A stretch of DNA of 64,000 nt from assembly GCF_009296185.1 (NCBI RefSeq), contig NZ_WBJR01000004.1, positions 1 to 64,000 of the forward strand, in the 5' to 3' direction. Both the position numbers and the translations under genes were made by a program. Shown piece after piece: positions 16,895-25,865 of this stretch. Source of the stretch: Hydrogenovibrio sp. JE_KL2. Lineage in GTDB: Bacteria; Pseudomonadota; Gammaproteobacteria; Thiomicrospirales; Thiomicrospiraceae. The notes below the pieces were generated by a model. The model was not told the origin of the DNA. It saw nothing but the letters and a program-made list of their open reading frames with translations, and did not search any database. How positions within the stretch are numbered: the stretch's first letter is position 1; each line of letters begins with the position of its first letter.

Positions 16895-17935
16895 CTATAC
16901 TCCATCATCAACATCAATGCCTACATCCATGCCAATATCAATACCATCATCCACTTCGTAGTCCAACTGCGCCGTTTGCCCGATAATTCTATCCCACTCG
17001 GTCGCCAAGGCGCCTTTTTCCGAACGCTTGAGAGTGACATTGTCTTCACTCAAAATCATACCCGCTTCAATCGGCTGTTTGGCAACAATGCGCTTGCGCA
17101 CCAAAGATTTGTGCCCGCTTTCAGAGGTTGAGGTAACTTTTTCACCCGACCCCAGAGCCAACTCGATATGGCGAATGGCGCTCACCATTGCCTTTAATTC
17201 CTGCGGTTCAAGACTGGCTTGATGGTCTGGCCCCGGTAGAGTTTTATCCAAGGTGAAGTGCTTTTCAATCACCGCAGCGCCTAACGCCACTGCTGCCGTT
17301 GGCACTTCAATGCCTAGAGAGTGATCCGACAAACCAACGGCCACCTGAAAAGTCTCCGCCAGTGTCAGCATGGCTCTTAAATTAACGTCTTCAAAAGGCG
17401 TGGGATAGGCCGTGTTTGCGTGCAGAATGGTTAAGTGTTGTTTACTCAAACCAGCTTTCAACAGGGTATCGACCGCTAAATGCACTTCGGCAAGATTGCC
17501 CATGCCGGTTGAGAGAATGGTTGGTTCATCAAACGCGGCGATTTTGCGTAAATAAGGAATGGACAGTAATTCGCCGGATGGAATTTTCCAACGGCGCATA
17601 CCGAGAGTTTTCAAGAAGTCGATACTGTCATCGTCAAACGGCGTTGACATGAATTCGATATTTTTATCGTTACAGTAATCAAACAATTCTTTGTGTGCGG
17701 CATCAGAAAGCTCAAGTGATTTGAGCAGCTCATACTGGGTTTGCGTTTGCCCGGTATTTTTTTCCTGATAAGCCGCTTGCGCCAGACTTTTGGACACCAA
17801 GCTGTCCGCCTTGAAAGTCTGGAATTTGACGGCATCCGCGCCCGCCGCTACTGCGGCATCGACCAAGGCAAAGGCTCGCCCTAAATCGCCATTGTGGTTC
17901 ACACCTGCTTCGGCAATAACAAAGACAGCAGACAT
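16895..17935 (-). CDS. legI: N,N'-diacetyllegionaminate synthase (NeuB family)
   Basis: A 346-aa canonical NeuB-type PEP-condensing synthase. The N-terminal EAGVNHNGD, then DAVKFQTFKAD, LHANTAYPTP, GLSDHSLG and IEKHFTLDKTLPGPDH are all present, and the SAF domain lies at ~270-330. It makes legionaminate from the 2,4-diacetamido-trideoxymannose released by LegG. Odd feature: the C-terminus ends in a GxDx repeat tail (GIDIGMDVGIDVDDGV) encoded by three 12-bp units at 16913-16948, absent from typical NeuB. The start codon lies one base inside the preceding legH stop. Confidence 0.9.
   Translation of the reverse strand: MSAVFVIAEAGVNHNGDLGRAFALVDAAVAAGADAVKFQTFKADSLVSKSLAQAAYQEKNTGQTQTQYELLKSLELSDAAHKELFDYCNDKNIEFMSTPFDDDSIDFLKTLGMRRWKIPSGELLSIPYLRKIAAFDEPTILSTGMGNLAEVHLAVDTLLKAGLSKQHLTILHANTAYPTPFEDVNLRAMLTLAETFQVAVGLSDHSLGIEVPTAAVALGAAVIEKHFTLDKTLPGPDHQASLEPQELKAMVSAIRHIELALGSGEKVTSTSESGHKSLVRKRIVAKQPIEAGMILSEDNVTLKRSEKGALATEWDRIIGQTAQLDYEVDDGIDIGMDVGIDVDDGV
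16913..16948. repeat. In-frame 12-bp tandem repeat, three units
   Basis: Plus-strand units ATCAATGCCTAC, ATCCATGCCAAT and ATCAATACCATC. They encode the GxDx acidic tail of LegI. A change in copy number would keep the reading frame. Confidence 0.75.
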
Positions 17936-18609
17936 CAGTTATCCCCCAAATGATCATCACGCGAAATCGCACGAGGCTTTTTCAACACAGCCGGACAACC
18001 GACGTAAACTCCGGGCGTTTGCAAGTGGTGTGTCACCACCGCACCGGCACCAATCAACGAGTTTTCAGGAATCATTACGCCTTGAACCAACACCGCGCCG
18101 CTGCCAATAAAGCAGTCGTCAGACACTTCAACATCGCCATTGAGCGTCGCATTGGTAGAAATATGACAATGTTTGCCTACCAAAGCGCCATGCTCAACCA
18201 GTGCTTTATGATTGATAATGCTGTTGTCTCCGATGCTGGCAAAGTGATTGACGATGGCGTGGTGCATCACCACAACCCCTTCCCCCAACCTGGCAGATCT
18301 TGCAACTCTCGCCAGCGGTGAAACAATGCACGGCATTTGGCCGCCCAGTTTTTTCACCTTGGCGAATAAAGACTTTCTGACAACCGCATGCTCAATTTGC
18401 CCGACAGTAATCACACAATTTGGTGTGGTTTTGAGTAGCTCGCTTAATTGGTCATCCGTGCCAATCACAGGATAATCCAGTAAAGAGCTGGTCTCCGCCC
18501 CCGGCGCTTCAACAATGCCGACAATCTCAAAACGGCCGTTGGCCTCAATAACATCAATGACCGATGCACAATGACCGCCGCCGCCAATCAAGAGCAAAGG
18601 CGTCTTCAT
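17935..18609 (-). CDS. legH: Sugar O/N-acetyltransferase, LegH/PglD family
   Basis: About 224 aa. It has the N-terminal Rossmann-like PglD domain (LLLIGGGGHCASVIDVI) and a C-terminal left-handed beta helix of hexapeptide repeats (for example IGDNSIINHKALVEHG and IGAGAVVTHHL). It N-acetylates the 4-amino sugar made by LegC using acetyl-CoA. The ATG at 18609 overlaps the legC stop (ATGA); a longer frame to 18636 would run into legC. One minus-oriented copy of the 19-bp motif is embedded and encodes RSARLG, which happens to suit a hexapeptide turn. Confidence 0.9.
   Translation of the reverse strand: MKTPLLLIGGGGHCASVIDVIEANGRFEIVGIVEAPGAETSSLLDYPVIGTDDQLSELLKTTPNCVITVGQIEHAVVRKSLFAKVKKLGGQMPCIVSPLARVARSARLGEGVVVMHHAIVNHFASIGDNSIINHKALVEHGALVGKHCHISTNATLNGDVEVSDDCFIGSGAVLVQGVMIPENSLIGAGAVVTHHLQTPGVYVGCPAVLKKPRAISRDDHLGDN
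18283..18301 (-). repeat. 19-bp interspersed motif, copy 4
   Basis: Minus strand AAGATCTGCCAGGTTGGGG, one mismatch to consensus. Lies within legH and is read as SARLG. One of three copies pointing left. Confidence 0.85.
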
Positions 18610-19868
18610 AGCCCACTCTCCGTCACTGGCGGGCAAACCACACCACTTGGAACATTCACGACGCGCTCGGCAAAAAATTCGGTATGCGTCATATCACCAC
18701 ACAATTCATTTTGATAAATATCAAGACGATGCATCGGTGTCCACAAAGGTCTGGTTTGTAAATTAGCACCATTGAAATCGGATAAGAAGGCATCTCTGTC
18801 TTCACATGAATTCAGTACACAAGCGTTCAGCCAGTAGTTTGGTAGATTGTCAGGAAAGTTTTGACGATAATCCGCGCCAAAATCTACTAGGTTGGGGGTA
18901 TCAGAAGTTTGTGTACCCTCAATCCACTCTTGATATTGCAACGCCAATTGATGTTTTTCAGCCAAGAAACTTGGCAGCTTTTTCATCTGTGCCACGCCCA
19001 GTGCGGCATTGAGGTTTGGCATACGCAGGTTGTAACCGATTTCATCATGCTCAAACAACCATTGATGCGGAATTTTTGCCGTGGTGCTGAGGTGCTTGGC
19101 GTGCGTGGCAACATCAGGTTTATTGGTCACCAGCATGCCACCACCACCAGTGGTAATGACTTTATTGCCGTTGAAGCTGAACACGCCGACATCGCCAAAC
19201 GTGCCGGTATGCATGCCGTTGACGAATGAGCCCAGGCTTTCGGCAGCGTCTTCAACCACCTTAATGCCATGTTCGTGACAGAGCGAAACGACTTGCTCTA
19301 TCTCCATGGGAAAGCCCAGGGTATGCATCGGCGCACAAGCGGAAATAAGGCGATGCGAAGCCTTATGAAAACATTTACCGTTTTTTTGGTAGGTTTGCGT
19401 GTTGAGAAACGCTGCCAGAGCGTCTGCGCTCAACCCCATGGTTTTGGGAGAAACATCGACAAACACAGGATCAGCGCCCAACATTTTAATGGCATTCGGC
19501 GTGGCGACAAAGGTCAGTGATTGCGTCAGCACCAAGTCTCCCGCTTTCACCCCTACTACTTTTAGACCAAGAAACAATCCCATGGTGCCATTAACGACAG
19601 CTACCGCATGTTTGGCACCAGTAAAGTCGGCAATCTGTTCTTCAAACGCACCGACAAACTCGCCCACCGACGATACAAAAGTGGAATCGATGCAGGCGTT
19701 GAGCAGTTCTTTTTCGGTTTTATCAAAGCACGGCGCGTGTAATGGAACGAAATCGGACTCGGCAACCTGATAATGGTTGCGAATGGCATTGGCAAGACTT
19801 TGCCAGGTGTCAGACTGAACTTCAGACCGAGCTTTTGAAGTGTCATTTTTCAAATTGTCCGCCGTCAT
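18606..19868 (-). CDS. legC: PLP-dependent UDP-4-keto-sugar aminotransferase (DegT/DnrJ family)
   Basis: About 420 aa. It transfers an amino group to C4 of the 4-keto-6-deoxy sugar produced by LegB. The PLP-binding lysine is in DVGVFSFNGNKVITTGGGGML; VVEDAAESLGS holds the Asp that contacts the pyridine nitrogen. AVAVVNGTMGLFLGL is the N-terminal substrate loop. The GTG at 19880 is possible, but the ATG at 19868 has ribosome site GGTGAG at 11 bases. It lies 40 bases after legB. A 19-bp motif copy is embedded as PNLVDF. Confidence 0.9.
   Translation of the reverse strand: MTADNLKNDTSKARSEVQSDTWQSLANAIRNHYQVAESDFVPLHAPCFDKTEKELLNACIDSTFVSSVGEFVGAFEEQIADFTGAKHAVAVVNGTMGLFLGLKVVGVKAGDLVLTQSLTFVATPNAIKMLGADPVFVDVSPKTMGLSADALAAFLNTQTYQKNGKCFHKASHRLISACAPMHTLGFPMEIEQVVSLCHEHGIKVVEDAAESLGSFVNGMHTGTFGDVGVFSFNGNKVITTGGGGMLVTNKPDVATHAKHLSTTAKIPHQWLFEHDEIGYNLRMPNLNAALGVAQMKKLPSFLAEKHQLALQYQEWIEGTQTSDTPNLVDFGADYRQNFPDNLPNYWLNACVLNSCEDRDAFLSDFNGANLQTRPLWTPMHRLDIYQNELCGDMTHTEFFAERVVNVPSGVVCPPVTESGL
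18879..18897 (+). repeat. 19-bp interspersed motif, copy 5
   Basis: AAAATCTACTAGGTTGGGG, one C-to-T mismatch. Lies within legC, encoding PNLVDF on the minus strand. Confidence 0.85.
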
Positions 19869-19907
19869 AAATTTTGCCACTCACCTATTTCTAGTCTAAA
19901 ACCAGAG

Positions 19908-20906
19908 TTAGACATTATAGATATCGGCTTTGTAGCGCTTAAGATTAGTTGGATCAGTGAACCAGTCGATGGTTTGCTGCAAGCCTGCACGAATATCCGT
20001 GACAGGTTCAAACCCTGTCAACTCGCGAATCATCGTGTTATCACACCAAAGACGGAAAACCTCCGAATCTTTGGGGCGGATACGTTGTTCGTCCTGCACA
20101 AACACCACATCACTGCCCATGAGTTCTTTAATCAACTCCAGCGTATCTTGAACCGAAATCTCGTAGTTGGAACCGATATTCACGGTTTCACCAATGGTTT
20201 TTTCAGATTGGGCAATCGCCATCATGCCACGGCAGGTATCGGTCACGAAGTTGAAATCACGTGTTGGAGACGTGTCGCCCAACTTGATTTCCTTCATGCC
20301 ATTGGCAATTTGCGTGATGATGGTTGGAATCACCGCTCTCGCCGATTGTCTTGGTCCATAGGTGTTGAATGGACGGGCAATAGAAACGGGAAACTCAAAG
20401 GCATTGAAATAGGACATCACCATCGCATCTGCACCGATTTTACTGGCACTGTAAGGTGACTGAGGTTGTAACGGGTGCTTTTCATCAATCGGCACATACT
20501 GCGCTGTGCCGTAAACTTCCGAGGTAGAGGTATGCATAAAACGTTGCACGCCATTTTCCATGGCCGCCTGCACCATGTTCAAAGAGCCGTTGACATTGGT
20601 TTCGACATAAGAGTTTGGGGCGACATAAGAATACGGGATGGCAATCAAGGCTGCTAAGTGGAAAACTGTGTGGCAATCCTTGGTAATTTGCTTACACAGG
20701 AACGGATCACGGACATCGCCGCTCACCACTTCAACTTGGTTCAATACCGGAGATTGTTCGAGCCAACCCCAGTCGTTAAAAGAGTTGTATAGCGCCAGCG
20801 CTCTGACTTTAGCGCCTGCATTGACCAGTGCTTCCACCAAATGAGAACCGATAAACCCATCTGCTCCCGTTACCAAAACCTGTTTGCCCTGCCAATATGG
20901 CTGCAT
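19908..20906 (-). CDS. legB: NDP-N-acetylglucosamine 4,6-dehydratase (SDR family)
   Basis: A 332-aa extended short-chain dehydrogenase and first committed enzyme of the legionaminate branch. It removes water to give the 4-keto-6-deoxy sugar. NAD-binding motif VTGADGFIGSHLVEAL at the N-terminus, catalytic STSEVYGTA and Y-x3-K as PYSASKIGAD. In C. jejuni the substrate is the GDP-linked sugar made by PtmE; a PtmE homologue is present here, so the same may hold. It is preceded by mltC with only 38 bases between, so the leg operon may start from the mltC promoter. Confidence 0.92.
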   Translation of the reverse strand: MQPYWQGKQVLVTGADGFIGSHLVEALVNAGAKVRALALYNSFNDWGWLEQSPVLNQVEVVSGDVRDPFLCKQITKDCHTVFHLAALIAIPYSYVAPNSYVETNVNGSLNMVQAAMENGVQRFMHTSTSEVYGTAQYVPIDEKHPLQPQSPYSASKIGADAMVMSYFNAFEFPVSIARPFNTYGPRQSARAVIPTIITQIANGMKEIKLGDTSPTRDFNFVTDTCRGMMAIAQSEKTIGETVNIGSNYEISVQDTLELIKELMGSDVVFVQDEQRIRPKDSEVFRLWCDNTMIRELTGFEPVTDIRAGLQQTIDWFTDPTNLKRYKADIYNV

Positions 20907-20944
20907 CTCGATATCCTTTTTGTCCTTAACGATTTGGAGATGAC

Positions 20945-22324
20945 TTAAGCATCATCCAATAATGCTTTATAACGGCTTTCGGCACGCAAAACTTTATCCA
21001 AATAACGACGCGTTTCATCCGATTGATGTTGATAACGCAAGGTACGATAAACCTGTTTTGGATTCAGTCGATTCAAGCGTGCAATGGCTTTGTCCGGCGT
21101 TTTACCAAACAAACCGAGTACCGTCTTAATGCCCCCATTATAAGAAGAAATGGTGACCATTTGCTTGATTTTGTCATTGCGAATATCGGAAAGATAGTCG
21201 TGCTTCAACAAGCTGAGGTAAGCGATGCCCATGCGAATATTCTTTTCCGAGTCGAACAAATCCCACTTGGAAGGCTGCCCCGGTTTTTGGTCGATATACT
21301 GATAGACATCTTTTCCGGCAGTATCTGGCTTTAATTGCATCAAACCAATCGCGTTTGAAGAACTCACCGCTTTCGGGTTAAAGCCACTCTCGGTTTCCAT
21401 CACTGCATAAACCAGTGCCGGGTTAATATCGAACTTACTGGCATAGGTATTCACGATGGCCCGGTACGTCTTCGCAGGGCCTTTCAGCCCGCTTTCGTGA
21501 AGCGGAATATGAACCTCAACAAACTCACCGTCTTCGTCTTTTACCTCTTCCACCGAAGCGTTCATCAGGTAGTTGATGTAATCGTATGCTTGTTTCGGAT
21601 AACGGATGGGCTGTTTGTTTTCATCCAACACTTTACGGTAAAAATAGGGACGATTTGTATAATCAAGATGTTTGTCCGACAACAAATTGCCATCTCTGAC
21701 CAAATGATGCGACAGCAAAAGTCTTGTCACTGCTTTTTTGATGTTTTGCGTGGTGGCAATTGCCTTTGGAAACTCTACAACCAATTCGTCCTGATAGATA
21801 ACGAACGAAGGCGTGAGTTTTGACGCATGATTATGAGACAGTGTATTTTTCTGCGGTTTTTCAATTGTCAAAACCGCTGGCCTTGCCGAAAAGGAAGCTG
21901 GCGTATCTGAAGCTTGAACCAAATCTAATCTTTCAGGCTGAGGGGTACTGTATGTCTTGATGACAGGGTTCGGCATACTCGAAACCCGAGTGGCAACATT
22001 GGTGGTGATATGTGTTTTAACGACTTGTGGTGCCGGTGATTCTGAAGTCTCTACTGTATCCGCTTTGGTATTGGGTGATTTATTCTCGGCATCTTTATTG
22101 TCCCAAGCGGTACTCAACATGACACGATGCGATTGAACAGGCGCAGATGCGACTTGTAGGGTGTTTTGTGTTGAGGAGCGCGGGATGATGGATTCGATGA
22201 CCGATACGGCATTTGGCGACTCTTTGACGACCCAATGCTGGAAAGACACGAACAGGCTACCACTCACCACCATCAACATGGTAGAGGCAATAATCAAATA
22301 GACCCAGATTCTCGTGTTCGACAT
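20945..22324 (-). CDS. MltC-like lytic transglycosylase (SLT domain)
   Basis: About 459 aa. One N-terminal membrane anchor (VYLIIASTMLMVVSGSLF), then a ~150-residue Ser/Thr/Pro-rich linker. A helical domain resembling the MltC N-region precedes the SLT domain at ~330-450. The catalytic Glu is in AVMETESGFNPKAVSSSNAI, followed by GLMQLKPDTAG and the SSYNGG motif. It cleaves peptidoglycan glycans. The frame runs to a TTG at 22357; the ATG at 22324 with GAGAAAG upstream is chosen. It lies directly downstream of flgJ-K-L. FlgJ here lacks its muramidase half, so this enzyme could open the wall for rod assembly, an inference from context. Confidence 0.82.
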   Translation of the reverse strand: MSNTRIWVYLIIASTMLMVVSGSLFVSFQHWVVKESPNAVSVIESIIPRSSTQNTLQVASAPVQSHRVMLSTAWDNKDAENKSPNTKADTVETSESPAPQVVKTHITTNVATRVSSMPNPVIKTYSTPQPERLDLVQASDTPASFSARPAVLTIEKPQKNTLSHNHASKLTPSFVIYQDELVVEFPKAIATTQNIKKAVTRLLLSHHLVRDGNLLSDKHLDYTNRPYFYRKVLDENKQPIRYPKQAYDYINYLMNASVEEVKDEDGEFVEVHIPLHESGLKGPAKTYRAIVNTYASKFDINPALVYAVMETESGFNPKAVSSSNAIGLMQLKPDTAGKDVYQYIDQKPGQPSKWDLFDSEKNIRMGIAYLSLLKHDYLSDIRNDKIKQMVTISSYNGGIKTVLGLFGKTPDKAIARLNRLNPKQVYRTLRYQHQSDETRRYLDKVLRAESRYKALLDDA

Positions 22325-22401
22325 GGCTTTCTCTGTCAAAGTTCCAACAAATTTCAATTAACGTCAAGAATACAGCAAAATAAAAGCCAACTTTCCATAA
22401 T

Positions 22402-22427
22402 AAAAAAGCCGACATCTGTCGGCTTTC
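22402..22427 (-). terminator. Intrinsic terminator after flgL
   Basis: AGCCGACA-TC-TGTCGGCT stem with a six-base T-run on the minus strand, 57 bases past flgL. Confidence 0.88.
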
Positions 22428-22483
22428 TGTTTGATAGATTGTGCATCACGCCAAGTTCGATATTGCCTAGCCGATACCCAATA

Positions 22484-23524
22484 TTATTTGATGTAATCAA
22501 ATAATGACATACCTTGCACTTTTGCAAACACTTGCTGTGCAATCTGCAAGGAGTTTTGCTTGGTCGTCAGATCCGTGACACCTTGAACCATATCCATGTC
22601 TTGAAGGTTGGACAAACGCTGCTTCAAAGCAATGGTGAAAGTATCGCCCGCAGTACTTTGCGCATCAATACGGTTTTGACGTCCACCAATTTCAGCAAGT
22701 GATGACCCCAGTTGCTTGATGCCTGTTTCCAAATCTGTCGCAATGCTTGCCGGTGGCGCCAAACCCTGGTCGAGGTTGTCTTTCAATGTCACCAAAACAT
22801 TCAAAAGACTCGGGTCAACTCCAGCAGGCAAAGACGTTGCACCGCCCGACAAATTGAACACAGACGCACCATTATCAGTAATTCTCACGCGACTTGAATC
22901 CCCTTTGTCGTTGGGGTTCAGTGTATTGTCAGAATCAAAACCGATCTGAACGAATCTGGCACCATAGTTTGATTGGGAATCAACCGGGGTACCACCGTTT
23001 GAGTTGTTACTACCGATATAAGCATAGTATTGGTTGCCACGGGCAGTCATTGCCGCAGTAGTGTTACCATTTGCATCTGGAATGAAAGCAGCCGTCGCAT
23101 TGACGCTGTTTCCAGCAAACAACAGCTCTCCTTGAGAGTTTTTGCTGTTCATCAAGCTTCTCATATGGTCAATAATCTGACCGATTTCTTTTGCTGTCGC
23201 TTGTCTATCGGTTGCCGAATAGGTTCCGTTACTCATTTGCAACGCCAACTCGCGTGCGCGCTGGATAGAGTTAGTGACTGAATCCAACTGCGTTTCTTCC
23301 AAAGACAATTGAGAAGACGCAAAATCGCCATTTTTCTTGAACTGCGCCAAACTGTTAATGGTTTTATTCAACAAGTTAATTTGCGGATTCGCAGAAGGAT
23401 CATCACTCGGCTTGTTGACTCTTTTGCCTGAAGCAATCTGCTCTTGCAGGTTGAGAACCGCATTCTGATTATCCTGAATAGCAGAGTAACTTTTTGTGTA
23501 AAACTGCATTGTTGAGACTCGCAT
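22484..23524 (-). CDS. flgL: Flagellar hook-filament junction protein 2 (HAP3)
   Basis: A 346-aa flagellin-like junction protein linking the hook to the filament. The N-terminus MRVSTMQFYTKSYSAI and IASGKRVNKPSDDPSANPQI carry the flagellin/HAP3 D0-D1 pattern (GKRVNxPSDDP). The C-terminal D0 helix includes TTKQNSLQIAQQVFAKVQ. It lies 17 bases after flgK and ends the flgF-L run before a strong terminator. Secreted by the flagellar type III system, so no signal peptide is expected or seen. Confidence 0.93.
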   Translation of the reverse strand: MRVSTMQFYTKSYSAIQDNQNAVLNLQEQIASGKRVNKPSDDPSANPQINLLNKTINSLAQFKKNGDFASSQLSLEETQLDSVTNSIQRARELALQMSNGTYSATDRQATAKEIGQIIDHMRSLMNSKNSQGELLFAGNSVNATAAFIPDANGNTTAAMTARGNQYYAYIGSNNSNGGTPVDSQSNYGARFVQIGFDSDNTLNPNDKGDSSRVRITDNGASVFNLSGGATSLPAGVDPSLLNVLVTLKDNLDQGLAPPASIATDLETGIKQLGSSLAEIGGRQNRIDAQSTAGDTFTIALKQRLSNLQDMDMVQGVTDLTTKQNSLQIAQQVFAKVQGMSLFDYIK

Positions 23525-23541
23525 AACCTTCTCCTTCTATC

Positions 23542-25344
23542 CTATCGGATTGCGCCAATCAACGTATCAAACAAGGTTCTTGACGCCTGAATGATTTGAG
23601 CAGACGCTTGATAGGCTTGCTGAAATTTTATCAAGTTTGCCGCCTCTTCGTCCAAACTTACGCCAGACATACTTTCACGTCTGTCTGAAATCTGCTTATA
23701 AACGTTTGTTTGCGCCACCGATTGTGTTTGCGTTGCCTGAACATACGCTCCCACATGCGTAGACATAAGTGAATAACCACCCAAAAGTGTCTGAGCGGGG
23801 TTACCGGATGCATCATTGAACAATAATTTTTTATCTGACAAGCTCGCCAGGTTTGCAATATTGGTGTTGTCACCGATTGCTGCAGCGGTTGGTGCGACAT
23901 CAGCCGGATCAGGACTTTGACCGCGAGTTGCCAACTTGTTAGGGTCAGAGATTTCCGTTTTGAAATTATCCAGCATCCCTTGGTTAGGCTGAATCAAAAA
24001 CTTATCGCCTGCCTGAACCGTACCTGCTGCAACTGAAGAAAAATCAAAGTTCCATCCATCCACTTGCCCGGAAGAACCAAATGCAACCGTCCCCAAAACA
24101 GTGGTTGGATTGTTTCGATCATAAACTTCAAAGTTACCGCCAGAGTTAACCTTAACGATGTAATCTTTTGGTTGCAAGTTACCGATAGCCGCATTCGCTG
24201 TTGCCAAATCAGTTTGCTTTGCAGTATAAGTGGCAGGTTGAGTTGCTGGCGTGTATGGCGGCTGGTTACCCGCGATTGCCGGCTTGAAGCTGACAACGAT
24301 GTTTGACCCATCTTCCGTTCCAACGTTTTTGACACTCTTATCCGCAGTCAAATTCAGCGGTGTGTAAACATTACCGCCAGCATCGCCATTCTCATCATAG
24401 CCTTGATAATGCTGCCAGTTCACACCGGCTACCAAACCATTCAACATCACACCCAAGTCATTGACGGTTTTGTCTAACATATTAGAACGAAAATCCAGTA
24501 CCGCTCCCAGTTGCCCGCTCTTAATTTGGCTGGACACCATCGTTTTCTGACCACTAACGTCCATATAGACTTCTGTGCGACCTTCATCGGTAAACTCTGA
24601 TGAGCTGGCTTGAAGGTGGTTAACGGTGTTGCTCGTTACCAATGGGTACTTACCATTCCCGGTATAAACAACCATTTCTCCATCAGACTGTGTATAGGTT
24701 TTGATGTCCATATACTTACTCAATTCAAGAATGGCTTGATCACGTTGATCCAACAATTCATTTGGCGACTGTGCACCACTACTTTGAGCAACCGACACCT
24801 GTTTGTTGATTTGATAAATCGTATCAAGACGGTTATTGATTTCAGTCGTCAGACCGCTGATTTGGTCATTCACTTGTTTTTGTGTATCTTTCAAAACACC
24901 AGAAAGGTTACCCACCATTGTTTGGAGGTTATTGGACTGATCAATGACTTGCTGACGACTACTGGTATCTGTTGGATTGTTTGCCAAGTTTTGGAAAGAG
25001 TCGAACAGGTTTTGCATGAAATTCTGGATACTGCCATCATTACTCGCAACCACCCCTTCCACTTGCTGTGCAAGCGAAAGCTGCTCATCATAACGAGACT
25101 TCAAACTGTTGGCACTGACCAGTTGGGTTTGGATATAACTCGCATAAATGCGCTGAACGGATTCAACAGTGGAGCCGCCGCCTGTATAAGCGTTTCCAAC
25201 CAAACCTGCTGAATTACTGATGATTTCGGCTCTTTGACGGTTGTAGCCTGGGGTCGATACGTTGGCAGTGTTATTACCAGTTACCTCAATTGCTTTTTGG
25301 AAGGTACTGGCTGCACTAATGCCTATCGTAAGTAAGTTCGCCAT
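23542..25344 (-). CDS. flgK: Flagellar hook-associated protein 1 (HAP1)
   Basis: A 600-aa junction protein that caps the hook distally. N-terminal rod-type motif ANNTxN-like VTGNNTANVSTPGYNRQRAE. The C-terminal conserved block is MSGVSLDEEAANLIKFQQAY then SAQIIQASRTLFDTLI, diagnostic for FlgK. Twenty bases separate it from flgJ. Length is within the usual 450-680 aa range; the middle region is a variable exposed domain. Confidence 0.94.
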   Translation of the reverse strand: MANLLTIGISAASTFQKAIEVTGNNTANVSTPGYNRQRAEIISNSAGLVGNAYTGGGSTVESVQRIYASYIQTQLVSANSLKSRYDEQLSLAQQVEGVVASNDGSIQNFMQNLFDSFQNLANNPTDTSSRQQVIDQSNNLQTMVGNLSGVLKDTQKQVNDQISGLTTEINNRLDTIYQINKQVSVAQSSGAQSPNELLDQRDQAILELSKYMDIKTYTQSDGEMVVYTGNGKYPLVTSNTVNHLQASSSEFTDEGRTEVYMDVSGQKTMVSSQIKSGQLGAVLDFRSNMLDKTVNDLGVMLNGLVAGVNWQHYQGYDENGDAGGNVYTPLNLTADKSVKNVGTEDGSNIVVSFKPAIAGNQPPYTPATQPATYTAKQTDLATANAAIGNLQPKDYIVKVNSGGNFEVYDRNNPTTVLGTVAFGSSGQVDGWNFDFSSVAAGTVQAGDKFLIQPNQGMLDNFKTEISDPNKLATRGQSPDPADVAPTAAAIGDNTNIANLASLSDKKLLFNDASGNPAQTLLGGYSLMSTHVGAYVQATQTQSVAQTNVYKQISDRRESMSGVSLDEEAANLIKFQQAYQASAQIIQASRTLFDTLIGAIR

Positions 25345-25364
25345 AGTTTATTTCCTTTCTGGTC

Positions 25365-25847
25365 TTAGTCAGCACTAGCGCTATTTTTATTGATTGGTCT
25401 TGATGCCAAATTACTTGCTGTCGTCATTGTCTGAACAGCTTGTCCTTCTTTACCTGTCAACGCATTCAGTGCGTTCCCTTCCTGATGGAAGTTCGCTTTC
25501 AGGTCTGTTGGTTTCAGCGAAGGATTCTTTGGCGCCAGTTGCTTAACTATCATATCGGCCAAACCAAGACTTCCTTTAGTCGAAAGCTCTTGAGCAATTT
25601 GCTGGTTATACCAATCTTTATAAAAATCCGCTTGGCCACCGTCCAGCCAACCGTTATCAAATTTAACTTTACTCGCTTCTTTTAGGATTTGCGATAAAAA
25701 CAGTGCTTCAAACTGCTGGGCGACAGGTTTCAACGCCGCCTGCTGGTTCTTTTTGGCTTCAAGCTTCAGCTCGTTTAAGTTATTCGGGCTCGAATAAATT
25801 TGCTGATAGGCTTTCAAATCTGAAGATGGTGCAATCATATCCGCCAT
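25365..25847 (-). CDS. flgJ: Rod-assembly chaperone FlgJ, single-domain form
   Basis: A 160-aa protein covering only the N-terminal rod-binding domain: VAQQFEALFLSQILKEASKV and DFYKDWYNQQIAQELS are typical. Enterobacterial FlgJ (about 313 aa) carries a C-terminal glucosaminidase, which is missing here. The frame ends cleanly with a low-complexity tail, so this is the natural short form known from several phyla rather than a truncation. A separate transglycosylase gene (20945-22324) lies downstream in the same cluster and may supply the missing activity. Confidence 0.9.
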   Translation of the reverse strand: MADMIAPSSDLKAYQQIYSSPNNLNELKLEAKKNQQAALKPVAQQFEALFLSQILKEASKVKFDNGWLDGGQADFYKDWYNQQIAQELSTKGSLGLADMIVKQLAPKNPSLKPTDLKANFHQEGNALNALTGKEGQAVQTMTTASNLASRPINKNSASAD

Positions 25848-25865
25848 AACACTGTCCTCTTATTC

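Noticed and set aside
24228-24245. Possible motif copy in flgK (GGCAGGTTGAG)
   Set aside because: Matches under ten bases of the core, below what I accept as a copy.
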